Shown piece by piece: positions 45,075 to 57,961 of a stretch of 64,000 bases of DNA. Numbering within the stretch: position 1 is the stretch's first letter; each line of letters begins with the position of its first letter. The notes under the pieces are model-generated. The model did not search any database and was not told the DNA's origin. It worked only from the letters and a program-made list of their open reading frames with translations. This DNA comes from Riptortus pedestris (Eukaryota; Arthropoda; Insecta; Hemiptera; Alydidae): positions 134,119,501 through 134,183,500 of the forward strand of contig CM032228.1 of NCBI GenBank assembly GCA_019009955.1, read 5' to 3'. The position numbers were made by a program, and so were the translations under genes.

Positions 45075-45720
45075 CTAAAAAAAAAAATGACTTCTTCTCA
45101 ATTGTGGATCCTGGAACGTGCAGTGCATATTACAACCAGGAACTAGCACAACTTTGGACATAACACAGAGCCAATATAGTGTAAGTGAAGTGGCTCCTTA
45201 AAAGATCTAATAGAGGGAAATTTATATCCTACCAGACAGAATATGTCCAAATAAACAGAGGAACTAGACACCGGATTATGATATATCAAAAGTATATATC
45301 ATTAAACATTAAAGATGTCCTTGGGTGATGCAGAGAAAAAATTCTTCTATGCCTCTCTGGTCAAGATGTGTGCTGAAATACCAAAATTCGATATCAAATT
45401 TTCTGGTATAGTTATGTTATATAAATTAGCTGGTATATGAGCTCCTATGGTATAGTTCATATACCAATCCACTACCATATACAAAATCTGGAGATTAGTG
45501 TGTTCAGAGACATCCCCATCATCATGCCCACTGTGGAGATACACAATAAATCAGGGATAACCTCAGATGAGAACCAAATAGGCCATAGTTTGTAGAGCAC
45601 CAAACGCTCATCTAATGTTTCTGATGTATGTAGCAATTAGATAGTGGATTGTGAGTCAGACCATTTGTAGGTTTATCAAGGTATATGCAGCTGCTTGCAC
45701 TGAGAAGACTGAATAACGTG
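45075..45720 (+). pseudogene. RTE-like LINE endonuclease relic
   Basis: Short in-frame islands follow the order of an RTE-group apurinic endonuclease: LNCGSWNVQCILQPGTSTTL near 45090-45150 (the SWNVRS motif), an FFYASLVKMCAEIPKFDIK island near 45330-45390 (family FY..L....EIPK.D.K), and CESDH near 45650-45665 (catalytic SDH end). Stops and shifts are numerous. It would nick target DNA for retrotransposition, but it is long dead. The 3' boundary is unclear. Confidence 0.6.
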
Positions 45721-48299
45721 AAATATTCAATTTTGGGACAGGCATGTTTATGAACTGATTAACAAAGAATATTTATAGGAACAGACTCCAATAGAAGGGC
45801 TAATAGCTTCTCTCGAGCTTAGTTCTTAGGAAACGTGGTGGTTGAGATAGAAAATGTAAAAGGCATTGTGTGAGTTGCTAGATCAACATATGGTGAAAAG
45901 GAACCCTTATTGTGACGAAATACACAATCCATGCAATAGACTAAAAAGACGAGAAGCAATAATGATTGTTTCAAAATAAATAGAAAGCTAATGAATGAAG
46001 CTAGAAAATTTGAGGAAATGTAGCAGCATTTTTACCATGGTTAGAAGTATTATAAATGAATGAGTGCTGTATATGTATTGTATTTCTTGAAATGGGCTGA
46101 TCAAATTGGTGCAAGGCACAGTATTTTGATTTTCTGAGTTGAATATGTTCTCCAGACCTATCAGGATTGTGAAGAGACAGTAATGCTTTAATTTCCACTG
46201 AGGCTTTTGGAGATAATATGATCCTATATTAATGCCAATACAGGTATGTCATTAACTGATTTAAAACTCATCAGTGTAAATGAAAAGTTTTTTATACACA
46301 AAATTTATCAAAGTGCTTTTGGAAAACCATGGCCAAAGAGGTTGAGATTTCTGAAATTTAGATAACAATAAGTAAGTAGCGAAATTAGAAACAAGTCAAG
46401 TAAGTTTACAGGTGTGATTCAAAGGATAAATTTGGTTGATGCCTAAGTCAGGGATGATGTGGATTCAGTAAACCTTCCACAGTAGGATCTTGGGGCTTGG
46501 AGTTTACATCTAAATGCATAAATGTTAGGACAAAATAATTTTGATAGTAGGCATGGAGAACATGCCATTGATTCAGCTTTATTACATGTGAGTTGCCTGT
46601 ATTTAATTGATTTCAAGTTCCACTAATTGAAAAATTCAGACATCAGTTAATTTCATTTACACACAATATTATTAAGGTGCATCTACAATGTGTCAAGGCA
46701 GATACATGCGTAGAATGAAATGAAGAATATATTTTAGCAAAAGCAGTCTGTTAAACTTTGAGAGGAAACAAATAAAAATTAAAACATTCGAGGACATCTT
46801 TGTTAGTAATTTTCATTTTGTTTTGAAATAAATAAGTAAAACAGGGCAATATTACATTATATATGAAGAAATAGAATTAATACTAACAGTTAAGGGTTCG
46901 AGAGCTAAATTGAGAAAGGAGATAGTTTGTTGAAGTAAATAAAAGAGAGAAGGCGGTAGGATTTGAAGTGAGAACAACTTCAGTACACTTGCAACCACGA
47001 GACTGCGAATGAAGACTGCTAGTGAATGATGTATAAATGAATGACAGTCACTGATTAGAATGTTGACTTGAAATAATCCAGCAATTTTATATAATGAAAG
47101 GCAACGAGAAGGATCTGCAATACTAAAAATATAAATGAATGCACTAAAGACTGATGGGAGACTGTGCCTGGGTTTAGTAAAAAGTTTGTGACCAAGAAGG
47201 TGAGCTTTGGTAGCTCTGCTCTATTGACTAGGAAAGTGAAGGCAAAATAGTGATTTATTAAATGCTGTATATAGTTTTAAAGGAAGTACAAAGTTTCTAT
47301 ATATCATCAATACAATATACATTATCCAATAAAAAATATTTAATTAAAAATACATGCTCCTTTAAAGACATTTATCTGAACATGATTCAATTATTTCATA
47401 GAGTGAGACGATAATTTGTTATAAATAAAGTAAATAATATATAATTTAAAAATAAACAGATTGAAGTCATGAAATATAAATACAATATTTTTACTTATTT
47501 CAGCTTGGTAATGAAGGCAATGTTGGAAAAATAAATAAAATCACAATTAGTAATAGCTTGAAATTAATATATACATCGTTACAACAATAGAGAAGGAAAT
47601 TAATCAAGTATAGTTAATCATCTTAGCAAGAGTGAATTATTATGTACATCATATGTCATATTTAAGTTCCTGACATTCATGAAGTCAGATTTTGTTCAGA
47701 AAAGGGTTATTGTGAAATAAATATTTGTATTTGTTTGGCTTTCTTAGGTGTTCATCTGCAGAAAAGCTAAAGAGAAAATTTCTAGTATTTCATACAATAC
47801 TAGATTGCAGACGGGAAGAACCTCTTCACAATTTATTTTAGAAGTATTTTTTCTCCAAACAAAGTTCAGAGCTTTATCCCAAGAAATGCTCATGTGTGCT
47901 AAAAATCTATCCAATGAAACATCCATTAGGCATAATTATGGGTCATATGTTTCTCAATTCCAAAATTAATCTTTTAAATCCCCTAGTTTGGGAGAAAATG
48001 AAGAGGATTAAGCTCTTCTAATATCAGCCACTTTCAACTACTTTTATTTGTTTGGTTTGTGCTCCACAGCGATGGTGATTGGCTTGATCTCTAATTGTTA
48101 AGGAGTAATAGAATAATATAATTATTCCTTCGGGTACTTACCTTTGTTGTACCTTATTTTATATTATGGAAAATATTTCTTAAATATCTAATTGTTTCTC
48201 ATATCTGTGGTTTGTCTAAATGAATATAATAAAAGTTAACCGTTTTAAATCTTTTTAAGTATGCTGTAGACCTATTCTATTTTATACTATATGTTTTTG
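45721..48299. other. Unassigned AT-rich DNA
   Basis: May hold further LINE remains next to 45.7 kb, but nothing is readable. At 47731-47744 a pyrimidine run ends in AG, followed by a short open stretch (CSSAEKLKRKFLVFHTILDC) and a stop near 47840. This could be a terminal exon but has no other support. Confidence 0.4.
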
Positions 48300-48972
48300 T
48301 AAATGTTTATATGTTTTAGATATGCTAGTATCCGTGGAATATATTGGCTTAAGAGATCTCTCGTATCATAGGGCATGTGAAGTTTTTTTTTGTTGGATGC
48401 AGTCTGTCAGTATGTGTTTTATCGTAAGGTGTTTGTTGCAGTATTTGCATACAGGGTTATCACTCCTTGTCATTAAGTGTCTATGTGTCAGGTATGTGTG
48501 ACCTATCCTGAGTCTGGTAAGAACCACTTCCTCCCGTCTAGTACTCCTATGGCTCGATGGCCACTCCTTAATAGTACTTTTGATACTGCGGAGGTGGTTC
48601 TTTACTTCCATCCATTCTGATTGCCATTTGTTTAGGATTCGGTGGTATATATGTCTCACTTTGTCTTCGTATAATAAGTTTGTTTGTGTGTATTGAGTTT
48701 GTTGAGTAATAGTTTAGCCTGGTAGTCTGCTGTCGTATTAAGTCCAAGGTCCTTATGTCCTGGCAGCCAATATAGGGTAATTGTTTGTTGTATATGAATT
48801 TCTTCTGTTATGTTTAGTGCTATTGGGTGAGTGATGTTAATGTCTTGGAGGGTTAATAATGAACTTAGTGATTCTGAACAAATTAGTGTGTGTTTGGGCT
48901 GTGATGATGAAGGCGTCATGTTTTTAAGTGCCAATCAAATTGCATGGTGTTCAGCTCTAAGTATGCTGTAGT
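48300..48972 (-). pseudogene. Second RNase H-bearing LINE, 3' part (RNase H and Cys/His tail)
   Basis: Minus-strand islands: LICSESLSSLLTLQDI (RNase H second motif, with Glu where the catalytic Asp is expected), LYWLPGHKDLG and ADYQAKLL, then after a frameshift near 48656 VVLTRLRIGHTYLTH and CKYCNKHLTIKHILTDC. It is related to the 1.2-4.2 kb LINE but is clearly another family. Its upstream part lies at 51998-52570, on the other side of the hAT element. Confidence 0.82.
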
Positions 48973-48973
48973 G

Positions 48974-51900
48974 CTATGATTCCCAAAGTGGTCTATATTG
49001 ACCCCCAGGGGTCTATGACAACCTGCGAGGGGTCTACGTCAGCGAAAAAAAATTTTGGGGTTCCATGAAATGAAAATAGGGGTCTACGATAGTGGATCTC
49101 AACATACACTGATAGTACCTATTTACTTACATTATACTATCTTATAATATAAAGACATACATTATATATAAAAGTACCTATGAAGTAAAAAATGTATTAT
49201 ATATGTTTATAAAATTGTTTAAGTTGTAGTATGTAGGCATTCGCTTTGTGGTCGCAATACATTTTGAACTTGTAAAAACCTGCACATAATGATATACCAG
49301 TATCATCTTGTTACAAGCATACGTGCAGTCTCAGAGCTTTGCAAAGTTGCACTGACTTGTTCAATTCGTCACTCTATAAATAGGAATGTGAGACAAATAC
49401 GTGTATTCGTTTCCTGAATCTTGAAAAGGAAAGTGCTAAGAAAATATTTAAAAAAAAACATAAGCTGGTAGTTTATCACACAAATTATAGTGAATCAGTG
49501 TTATTTTATTTGAGTGTGCCGGAGAAAAGTAAGTACATTATTTTTTGTTAAATTTTAGTTTTATGCTCGTAGTTAGCAAAGATAGATAAATTACGCCAAT
49601 CATGACTTCAGTTATTAGTAGTTTAATATTCAAATCATATGCAAAATTACACGAGTACTCCTCAATAGTTTATTTTTCAAAGTTTTAGCAATCGGTATTA
49701 TAATTAGGTACAATCAACATATTGTACATTCATACAATTTGTTATTACTATTCGTTGTGTAATATTTTATTTTAACATTTTTTGTCATGTTACTTTCAAA
49801 TTTCCTTAAAGTTCCATCATGTCAAAACCGTATGTAACATTCATAACATTCCCCTTCTCACATTCATTTATAATGGCTGTACGCCTATGCCTGCCATAAA
49901 ATCTAAGACCATACGTTTTAAATTTGCCTTTGATTTTTTAATATACAGCTGCTGGACTGTATATCTTATTTTAATAGATTAATTTTGCCCACAGATGACT
50001 GATGCCATGTCCGAATCTAAAAAGAAATGTAGACAGTACAGGATTGACTATTTGAAGTTTGGCTTCATTCCATCATTGTCGGACAAACAGTTGCCTATGT
50101 GCCTTTTATGCAACAAAGTTTTGGGCAATGACTCTATGAAACCATCTAAGCTGCAGGATCATCTGAGAAGATGTCACCCTGATAAAACAGATGAAGATTT
50201 GAAATACTTTCAAACACTCAGCGAAAACTTCAGAAGAGACCTACGCTGGACAGAATGTTCGCTTCGACGTCACAAAGAAACGATGATGTTTTGCGGGCGT
50301 CTTACAATATCTCGCTACTTATAGCAAAATCCGGAAAACCGCATACTATCGGAGAGAAGTTAATTTTGCCAGCCATTGAAGAAGTTTTAAAAACTGTTTT
50401 ACACAAACCTGCATCTAATATCATTAAAAGAATTCCTTTAAGCAACAATACTATTGAAAGACGTATTGATGAAATGAGTTCCGATATTGAAAGCTTCTTG
50501 TGTAATTATTTGCAAACGACCCATTTCTCTATACAACTGGACGAGTCAACTTTACCCGGTAAGGCAGCGTTACTATTGGCGTATGTTCGTTTTATTATGA
50601 ATCAAGAAATCTACGAGGAACTGCTCTTCGCAAAAACTTTGACAACCGACTCTAAAGGTAAATCAATATTTAATGTTTTGAAGGATTACTTCATTGAAAA
50701 AGCAGTCCCTTTATCAAATATAATATCAGTAGCTACAGATGGAGCACCTGCCATGGTTGGACGTTATCGTGGATTTATAAGCTATTTAAAACAAAATGTG
50801 TCAGGGGTGTTAGCAATACATTGCGTCATCCATCGACAACATTTAGTTGCTAAAAATTTGAGTGTTAGATTCCATGAATCTCTTCAATTAGTCATTGATG
50901 CAGTAAACCGAATCCGAAGCAACGCGTTGAATACGCGGTTATTTGCGCAGTTGTGCGAAGAAAATGACGAACACTTTAATCAATTACTCCTTCACACTGA
51001 AGTACGCTGGCTTTCGAAAGGCTTATGTATGTTTGAAAGATTTTTTGCACTTTTTGAGACTATTTTAGAATTTCTGGATACTAAAGATAAGAATTTAAAA
51101 AACAATTTAATGAAGTGGAAAACAGACATCGCCTATTTAACAGATTTATTTACAAAATTTAAAATGGTTAATTTGCAGTTACAAGGCGACAGGTCTAAAT
51201 TTGATTAAAACAAAGTCAATCTTATCAGCGTTTCTTGCCAGAGTTAAACTAATGAAGCAAAATATTGGACGGGGCGAATTTTCCCAGTTCCCCAATTTGT
51301 CACAAACAAACTCCCAGGAAGACGACGTTTCCCCCCTCTATGCCCTCTATTCAGATTTTGAAACTAGGTTTGAGGATGTTTTGACTATGGTAATACCACC
51401 GTGGATAATTAACCCATATGGTGACATAGAAGAAACGAATGTCATAATACAAGAGGAACTGACTGAACTAAGTGAAAACGGATATCAGCAATTCTGGCTG
51501 CAAAACAACATATCAGGGACTTATCCCGTATTATGGAATATAGCGAGGAAATTTTTAATTTCCTTTCCATCGTCATACCTAGTGGAAAGGGGGTTCAGCG
51601 CTATTACCAATCTCCTAACGAAAAAAGAAACAGACTGGACATCATTAGCCGAGGAGATTTAAGATTAAACCTTACAAAATTGACGCCAAATGTTGATAAT
51701 TTATTATTAAAGCATCAGGTTCATCTTTCTCACTAAAGCATTTACTTATTGCATAGTTTATTTTATGTTACGTATATTTTATATAACAGATACAAAATTT
51801 TATTTTGAGAAGTTTTAATTTAAATTCAATTAATAAATGTATAAAACTTAACATGTGTTTTTACTTTGTTTTTAACACTAAACTTCACTACAGTTAGAAA

Positions 51901-51997
51901 TTTACAAAAAATCAATATCAGGTAAGTAGGGCGTCTACCCAAAACCGAAAAACATGGCAAGGGGTCTACGACACAAAAAAGTTTGGGAACCTTTCTG
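48974..51997 (+). mobile_element. hAT transposon (ZBED5/SCAND3-like group) inside a LINE
   Basis: The left end (ATGATTCCCAAAGTGG, then GACCCCCAGGGGTCTATGAC) and right end (AGGGGTCTACGACACAAAAA AGTTTGGGAACC) are inverse counterparts of the TTCCCAAA...GTAGACCCC type common in this hAT group. About 1 kb of non-coding sequence precedes the transposase gene, which may have begun with an untranslated exon: TTTGCCCACAG lies just before the first Met. The 8-bp target duplication is not clear. The element interrupts the RNase H domain of a minus-strand LINE. Confidence 0.88.
49995..51736 (+). pseudogene. hAT transposase, three frameshifts
   Basis: N-terminal BED-type zinc finger (CLLCNKVLG ... HLRRCHP) in the frame ending 50324. 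After a shift near 50250 the main catalytic part (50255-51208) contains HFSIQLDEST (first Asp), ISVATDGAPAMVGRYRGF (second Asp), HCVIHRQHLVAKNL and the TEVRWLSKG motif. A shift near 51200 leads to 51201-51662 with SYLVERGFSAI (catalytic Glu and dimerisation region). A last shift near 51620 is needed to reach NRLDIISRGDLRLNLT and the end (51736). The length, near 580 codons, is normal for the group. All catalytic residues remain, so the breaks are few and perhaps recent. Confidence 0.92.
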
Positions 51998-52575
51998 AAA
52001 AAACTTCTCTTTCTGTGACTGCTGCAGATCCGACTTTGTCATCACTTTTGGATCCATCAGTACACTAAACAGAATGGAAGATTTTCTTTGCTAAAAACAG
52101 TTTGAAGTGATTTTTGAAGAATAGTGTAGATGATGTGTCTGAATTTTAAAACTTGATTAACGATAAGTCTACAACGTTCTTATAAGCCAAGGAGGTGTTT
52201 TAGGTATCCTTAGAGGAAATTCGAGTATATTCTCACTTTGGATACCAAATAGACCTTCACTTTCATTATATCTGATAGCGAAAGGGCGGATATGTGAGTG
52301 TTTGTTTTCGTATAGTGCATTGAATGGGTTTTGCAAAATTTTATCCTTGCAACATCCCTCGGGGAACGCTTGGATTCTGTTATAGTACTTTGCCATTAAC
52401 CCTTTCCTTGCTATAGTGGCAATGTGCAATGAAAGGGTTAATAGCAATCTTCTGTTTTGTAATGCTGGTTCCCCAGCTTCAACAAGAATACTTTCATAAG
52501 GGCTGGACCTGAAGGCACCTATTGCTAATCGAATACCTGTATTTTGAATTGTGCTGAGTACTTTTTGTAACTGCT
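51998..52575 (-). pseudogene. Second RNase H-bearing LINE, 5' part (RT thumb to start of RNase H)
   Basis: Directly at the right end of the hAT the minus strand reads TDGSKSDDKVGSAAVTERE, the first RNase H motif. Upstream are FNALYENKHSHIRP and, near 52450-52550, the AIGAFRSSP and EAGEPALQNRR-like phrases of the RT connection. Sequence further right does not continue the RT, so the LINE is 5'-truncated or rearranged. Confidence 0.8.
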
Positions 52576-53214
52576 TGAATCTTCAAGTCTGTCCAAATAT
52601 CAGATTTCCTTATCTCCTTGATCTAGGTCCTGAAGTCAATGGTTTTATTTGAGTTGCCCAATTGAACATAGGCACATTAACGCATATTGAAACATTTCTT
52701 AGTTGTACTGTTTTCAAGGGTGTAGGTGAGCTAGCAGATTCTAATCCATCCCGGACTCAGGGGAATTAAATGCCACTTTCAAAAGCAGTTTTATAAAGTT
52801 TACAGAGAGTGATTCCATAATTTTCACGTGCTTTAATTTTCAAATTGGGCAACCATGTAAGATGACCAATTCACATTGAGCCTCAAATAACTTCAAACTA
52901 GAGTACTTTTGAGCAAAATGTTCATGAGAAATGAAACACTTCTTTAGAGGAAGAATTTGCTTTTTATATTTCACTAATATTACATTACTAATTCGGGTGT
53001 AAGTATATGTGAACAATAGTGTAAAATAAAAATTAAAATTTTGCCTTAGTTTTCATTATTCTATCATCATCAGTCCAGGATTTATCGCAAAATTTATAAT
53101 TATAATTTTATTTTGCTTCTATTTTATTCTATGTTTTAATAACTTTACGAGCTAAGAACATAAAATATGAACTGATGACGCTGTAACCCAAGGTATTTGC
53201 AAGTATCTCATCTA
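52576..53214. other. Unassigned AT-rich DNA
   Basis: Nothing recognised. Confidence 0.45.
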
Positions 53215-54714
53215 TTAAAGATCTGTTGAAAACAATATTTGGTATTTAAGCTTCGAATAAAAGGTTTCATGATATAACAACTTATTGTTCATATGACATG
53301 AGTAGGAGTTACTGAAGGTTGAAAACTATTCAATATGTAAGTTAATATTCAAGATAGAGGAAAAATATATGTCAACATTTCTAGGCAATAAAATATTCAA
53401 TAAGAGTACATAGTTCTAAACAACTTAAATTTTCGAAATCCCCTGCCTCCTAAACCTTCCCTTTTTTTTCTAGATAAAACGATTAAATAACAAGTTTCGT
53501 AAAAATCAAACAAATATTGTAGCCTCTAGTGCGTTAACAGACAAATATATATATATACATACTAGCTAAGGTACCCGGCGATGCCAGGGAGATCGACGGT
53601 TGACTAAATAATAATGATATTTTTATAGGAAGGCTTCCGGAATAACACTTTTCACAACCATATTGAGTTTAAACACATATTTTCTTTAGTCATAATGACA
53701 TTACCAAGTACCGTTTAATGATTATAGATAGTACATAGTTATTTCAATAACGTCAACATATCGGAGGAAATAAGATAATATATACCAGAATTAAAGAGTT
53801 TGATTCCCTACTACTTCCGCTGTCACACGTTGTGAAAATTCAGCCCAACTTTGTTTAATTTTTTAATATTATAAAAATTAAGTATATTAAATGCCAACTC
53901 ACATACCGAGATCTGTTTAGTTCGGTTCAATCGTTTGTTGCCAATAAAATTGTTGACCCTCGCTGTAGTGTTTAGTAAATATCTCGTTTGTACTTCGTTA
54001 TTCGGCAAAAAAGTTTAAAATAAAAGTTTGTATAAATAACGAACAACTTCTGTCATGTGCACGTTTGACAAAAACAACAAAACAATAGGAAACGAAATAT
54101 GGCAATTTTTCATTCAATTCCTGGCTTCCCTTATAGCCCTTACTCCTGCTTGTCCCTAGAAACATTGATTCAGCTTATAATCGTCGAGAAGTTAATGCTA
54201 ATTCACATACCGAGTTTTATTTAGTTCGGTACAGTCTTTTATGCCCAATACAATTGTTGACTCCCGCTTTAGTTTTTAGCGCAAAACTCATTTACACTTC
54301 ATTATAAGGCAAAAGAGTGTATAATAAAAATTACTCTTAATAATAAACAACTTATGCATATTTGCCGAAAAACCAATAGGAAACGAAATATCGCGATATT
54401 ATTTCAAGCATAGAAACGGTAATATGGTTGTTATGTTTTCTTATATTTTGTAATGTTCCGCACTACATTCTTAATTTTCTTTTCATAAGAATCTCCTTCT
54501 AATAATAAAAAGGCAACAAAAAAAAAAATTAATGAAATTGGTTCAATCGTTCACTCGTGATACCGTGACCAAAGGAAATAGGCTTTCATTTTTTTATATA
54601 TAGCTTTGAATGGACTTTATTTTCGTATTCACCTGAGTAGGGTCCATCGACATTTTCGAAAATCACGTCTCGAGTACGAGCTCAATGATGATTTCCCTTC
54701 AGGGAAATATGCTA
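53215..54714 (+). mobile_element. Helentron-like repeat, long form, copy N, split by another repeat
   Basis: The first part (53215-53564) has AATATTTGGTATTTAAGCTT, AGTAGGAGTTACTGAAGG, TTAATATTCAAGATAGAG and CTCTAGTGCGTTAACAGACA followed by TATATATATATACATA. The second part (54604-54714) resumes after the TA tract with GAATGGACTTTATTTTCG, GGGTCCATCGACATTTTCGA and the 3' palindrome GATTTCCCTTCAGGGAAATA TGCTA. Between them lies a complete CCCGG-headed repeat. Confidence 0.78.
53565..54603 (+). mobile_element. CCCGG-headed dispersed repeat nested in copy N
   Basis: Head ACTAGCTAAGGTACCCGGCG ATGCC. The GGAAGGCTTCCGGAATAACA and AACGTCAACATATCGGAGG blocks are shared with 30.6 kb. The ATACCGAGTTTTATTTAGTT CGGT and GGAAACGAAATATCGC internal repeats are shared with 40.0 kb. 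The tail GGTTCAATCGTTCACTCGTG leads into TATATATAGC. It sits exactly in the TA tract of the host repeat. Confidence 0.75.
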
Positions 54715-54715
54715 C

Positions 54716-54807
54716 AATGGTGGTTGCATTTGTAGATCTAGAAAAAGCTTTTAATTGAGTTAACTTGAAAGTGATTTTTGACTGCTTGCGTAAATGAGGA
54801 ATTGATT
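54716..54807 (+). pseudogene. RTE-like reverse transcriptase motif A fragment
   Basis: A 30-codon island reads VVAFVDLEKAFN, a stop, then VNLKVIFDCLRK: the RT motif A region of RTE-type LINEs. It lies between the 3' end of Helentron-like copy N and the body of copy O, with no other LINE sequence around it. Confidence 0.7.
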
Positions 54808-54809
54808 GG

Positions 54810-55178
54810 AAATACAGAAATATCTTGGTTACTATGGGTCGGATCGAAACATTGTATTTAACCAATGTTGTAATTTTAATTTTATACAACTGCTGTTTAA
54901 TACATGTTTCTCGGGCTCGAATATTAAGGATGTTAATTGTATTTTTTCGTTTCGGTCTTTTGTAAACCCCCACTTCTACTCACCCGGTTTTTACATTCAG
55001 TACCTCAGATACTAAACACATCAAGTCTAATTAACATTTTAATTCCTGTTTACATTGGCTTCTTACTGTGGGAGAAATAGAGACTAGATGGCGAGATGAG
55101 ATCATCAACTTCTATTCCATGAGCGTGGGAAATCTGCTTACTTTATACCCATCACTTTGCGAGACGGACTTTTTAAAA
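54810..55178 (-). mobile_element. Helentron-like repeat, 5' half, copy O
   Basis: TACTATGGGTCGGATCGAAA CATTGTATTTAACC, CGAATATTAAGGATGTTAAT, CCCACTTCTACTCACC, then GCGTGGGAAATCTGCTTACT, TGCGAGACGGACTTTTTAAA. The 3' half is missing. Confidence 0.7.
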
Positions 55179-57372
55179 TGCATAATGCTCCCTTATTTAG
55201 AGCTAATTTTCCATAGGTCCAGGAAAAATTGATCTGAATATAAAATGATGAGAATAGCTTCCATGAGTTAAATACAGCTAATATGACTTTTACTTCTTCA
55301 GCGATGAAAGTGACTGCAAATAAAGGCAAGACGATACGAAGTTGATGCAAGCTACTAAAGTAAGGCTATCAAGTCCTGACCAAATATCAAGGTGATCATG
55401 TAGTAGGGCCCTTCTAGGATGTTCTGGGGCTGGGCACACGGCCTTGATACAACTCTTGCAAATAAAACCACTCGTCTCTCCGACACTTTTTATCCAGCAA
55501 GCACTAAATTTATTGCACAACTCTTTCTAACTCATTCGACATGAACTTGTAAACCTCTCTTTACTTAAAAACAGGTCAAAGAGCTTTTCTACAATTAGTT
55601 CTTTCTAGGAGGGATATATAAATTTAAATATAAAGTCCAATTTATTAAATCAGGTGTAATAAGAGTGAAAGATAAAAAAATCGCTGAAAAATGCCATGAA
55701 TCGCGAAAATTCTTTGAATATATAAATAATTTTGAAGCTATCTCATTATCCCCTGTTGTTTGGATGAAATCAAATTTGAAATCGTTTTTCGAATAATCGC
55801 ACCGAGATTCGGAAAAAAAAACGTAAAATATATTCTAGTATTTGTAATTAATATTATTAACAGAGTTACTTATAACTCAATAGTTCTAATCAATTATAAA
55901 TTCATAGTTTCTATAACATCAAGCTACACATCGGTTGTGAAAAGTTTCAATTAGATTTAAATCCATTAGCAAAACACCTATACATTTTTAATAAAGCCAT
56001 GTCTCTAGTCTTAATTCCCCTTTGTTTAAGAACTCAAACTACGAATAAAGAGGATGTTAGCTTTCACTAGGACAAGAGCCTATTATTGCTGTATGAGATG
56101 AAGGAAAGCAGTCCTTGACATACTGATCACTTTAGAACCAAGTCAGAGATCGGATACTGGAGTCTTAACAAAGTGGGAGTGGGTATTGCAAAACGAAGCT
56201 CCGATTTCTACTGACCTGTTCTCTATTCTACCACTCTGATCTCAATATAAGAAGCCCTTGTATCGGAATTTGTTTCAGTAAATGTTGAAATTTTACTGGA
56301 TACAAAAAAAATTCCATAAAAAACTTTAAATATAACCAGTGGGAAACGAGTAAAGGCGATTGAAATAGACATGCACCTCTGACGTTGTATTCCGTCTATA
56401 AAATATAGCTTATAATTAACTTCCCTTCACGATAAACATTATTCACAGTTGATTGTGATTTACGAGAATAGTATCTAAAGACTTGTTATTATATTTCTAC
56501 AAATCTTACGTAATCATTGGTTTATCATCCATCAAAGATTCAATGCTGTATTACTTGCGAGAGTAACCGCAACAAAAATATTCTAATCAAACCCATTAAT
56601 GTCTCATAATGCATATAATAGACTAGGGTTTAATGTATTTTCAAAAAATTTCTTTCCACGAAAATTTTGAAGAACTGATAAGTACACAAGTTTTCAGATA
56701 ATCACAGTTTCTCAAGGTTTCAATAATTAATGAAGCTATATGAGTAATACTACTACCTAGGATTGTTTAATTTTGTTTTTATATTATTACTTAGAATGTT
56801 TATAATTCCTATAATGTATTACCAAGAGAATCTGCACAACCAATTCCGAAATATATCATTAATGAGTGCATATGGCACTTGTGAGGACGCTGAGAAAGAG
56901 AAGAAATACTTCTCCTGGAGGAAGCCTGCCTGGTCACGATGACCAAGTTAAAGCTGGATAATTTTATTGCCCAGGTACCAAAGTCGTGATCTACTATGAG
57001 GCAGCATGGCAACCATGAGCCATATGATCGATGCCTAACGGTATCAAATCGCAGTGTTCCCTAAGGATAAGGGATATTAAGGACATGATTATAATGTTCA
57101 CTTACAAGGAAATGCTCAAAGAAACACAAATGTGCAAGGCATTAGAAAAATAAACTTATTTTTGGCGCAGACTCAGTTTGAATGCATGAACCTTCAAGAT
57201 TGCAGATTATAGTTAAGACTATTTATTTACGATAATTTACTATACTCCCAGTTCTGAAAAAAATTGTTTTTAGGTGAGCTCAATAATTGAAAGAAATAAT
57301 AAATACGAAGACCAGTCATGACATTTGCACACTTATTACCTAAACCAATATATAGAAAGCTGTTTGAAATAG
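55179..57372. other. Unassigned AT-rich DNA
   Basis: No convincing gene. Material near 56830-57050 may belong to an old LINE but no motif is clear. Confidence 0.45.
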
Positions 57373-57760
57373 ATTGATGAAGTAATCAAGTTCCCTAAAT
57401 CTCTCGGATCTGATAATATTCCTTAGGAATATTCTATTATGTGCAGATGATCCAATGTTTGATGAGGTTTATCAGATGATATTGAATATTTGGGCTAAAG
57501 TAAAATGCCTGCGAATTGGGCAGTCATAGAGCTTCATCATAAAAACGCAGTTTGAAAATTACAAATTACAAGAAAATTACTTTCTGAGCAATTTATAAAT
57601 TTTCAACCACCAGAAAAATACTTATTGGTGGCCTGACTGAGAGGGCACTGGAAGAGTATCAGAATGGTTTTCGCCAGGACTCTTGACAACAGATAATAAT
57701 ATTGCTTAGAACAAATTACAAATTTATTGACCCATAAAACGTTGTAGTTAGTCCTTTCAC
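57373..57760 (+). pseudogene. RTE-like LINE reverse transcriptase relic
   Basis: Islands in the expected order: EVIKFPKSLGSDNIP (entry to RT fingers), LPANWAVIELHHKNA (the PEDW...PIHKKG motif) and LTERALEEYQNGFRQDS (the GE.Q.GFR motif). Stops separate them. With the fragments at 45.1 and 54.7 kb it shows that an RTE-type LINE was once active here. It may belong to the same family. Confidence 0.65.
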
Positions 57761-57921
57761 TCTAAATCTTTAGACCAGTTACATGACACCATTCTTTTAG
57801 CTCAAATAGAATACATGGTAACCTTACAAAAATAATAATTCGAAAAGAAAATGAAATTATGGCTTAATTTGTTCCGAACTTCATTCTTGAAAATAAATAG
57901 TTGTTAATTACATCTTTATGG

Positions 57922-57961
<40 letters not shown>

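Noticed and set aside
48974..51997. An 8-bp target duplication for the hAT element
   Set aside because: No matching octamer could be found next to either end by eye. The exact termini are uncertain by a few bases.
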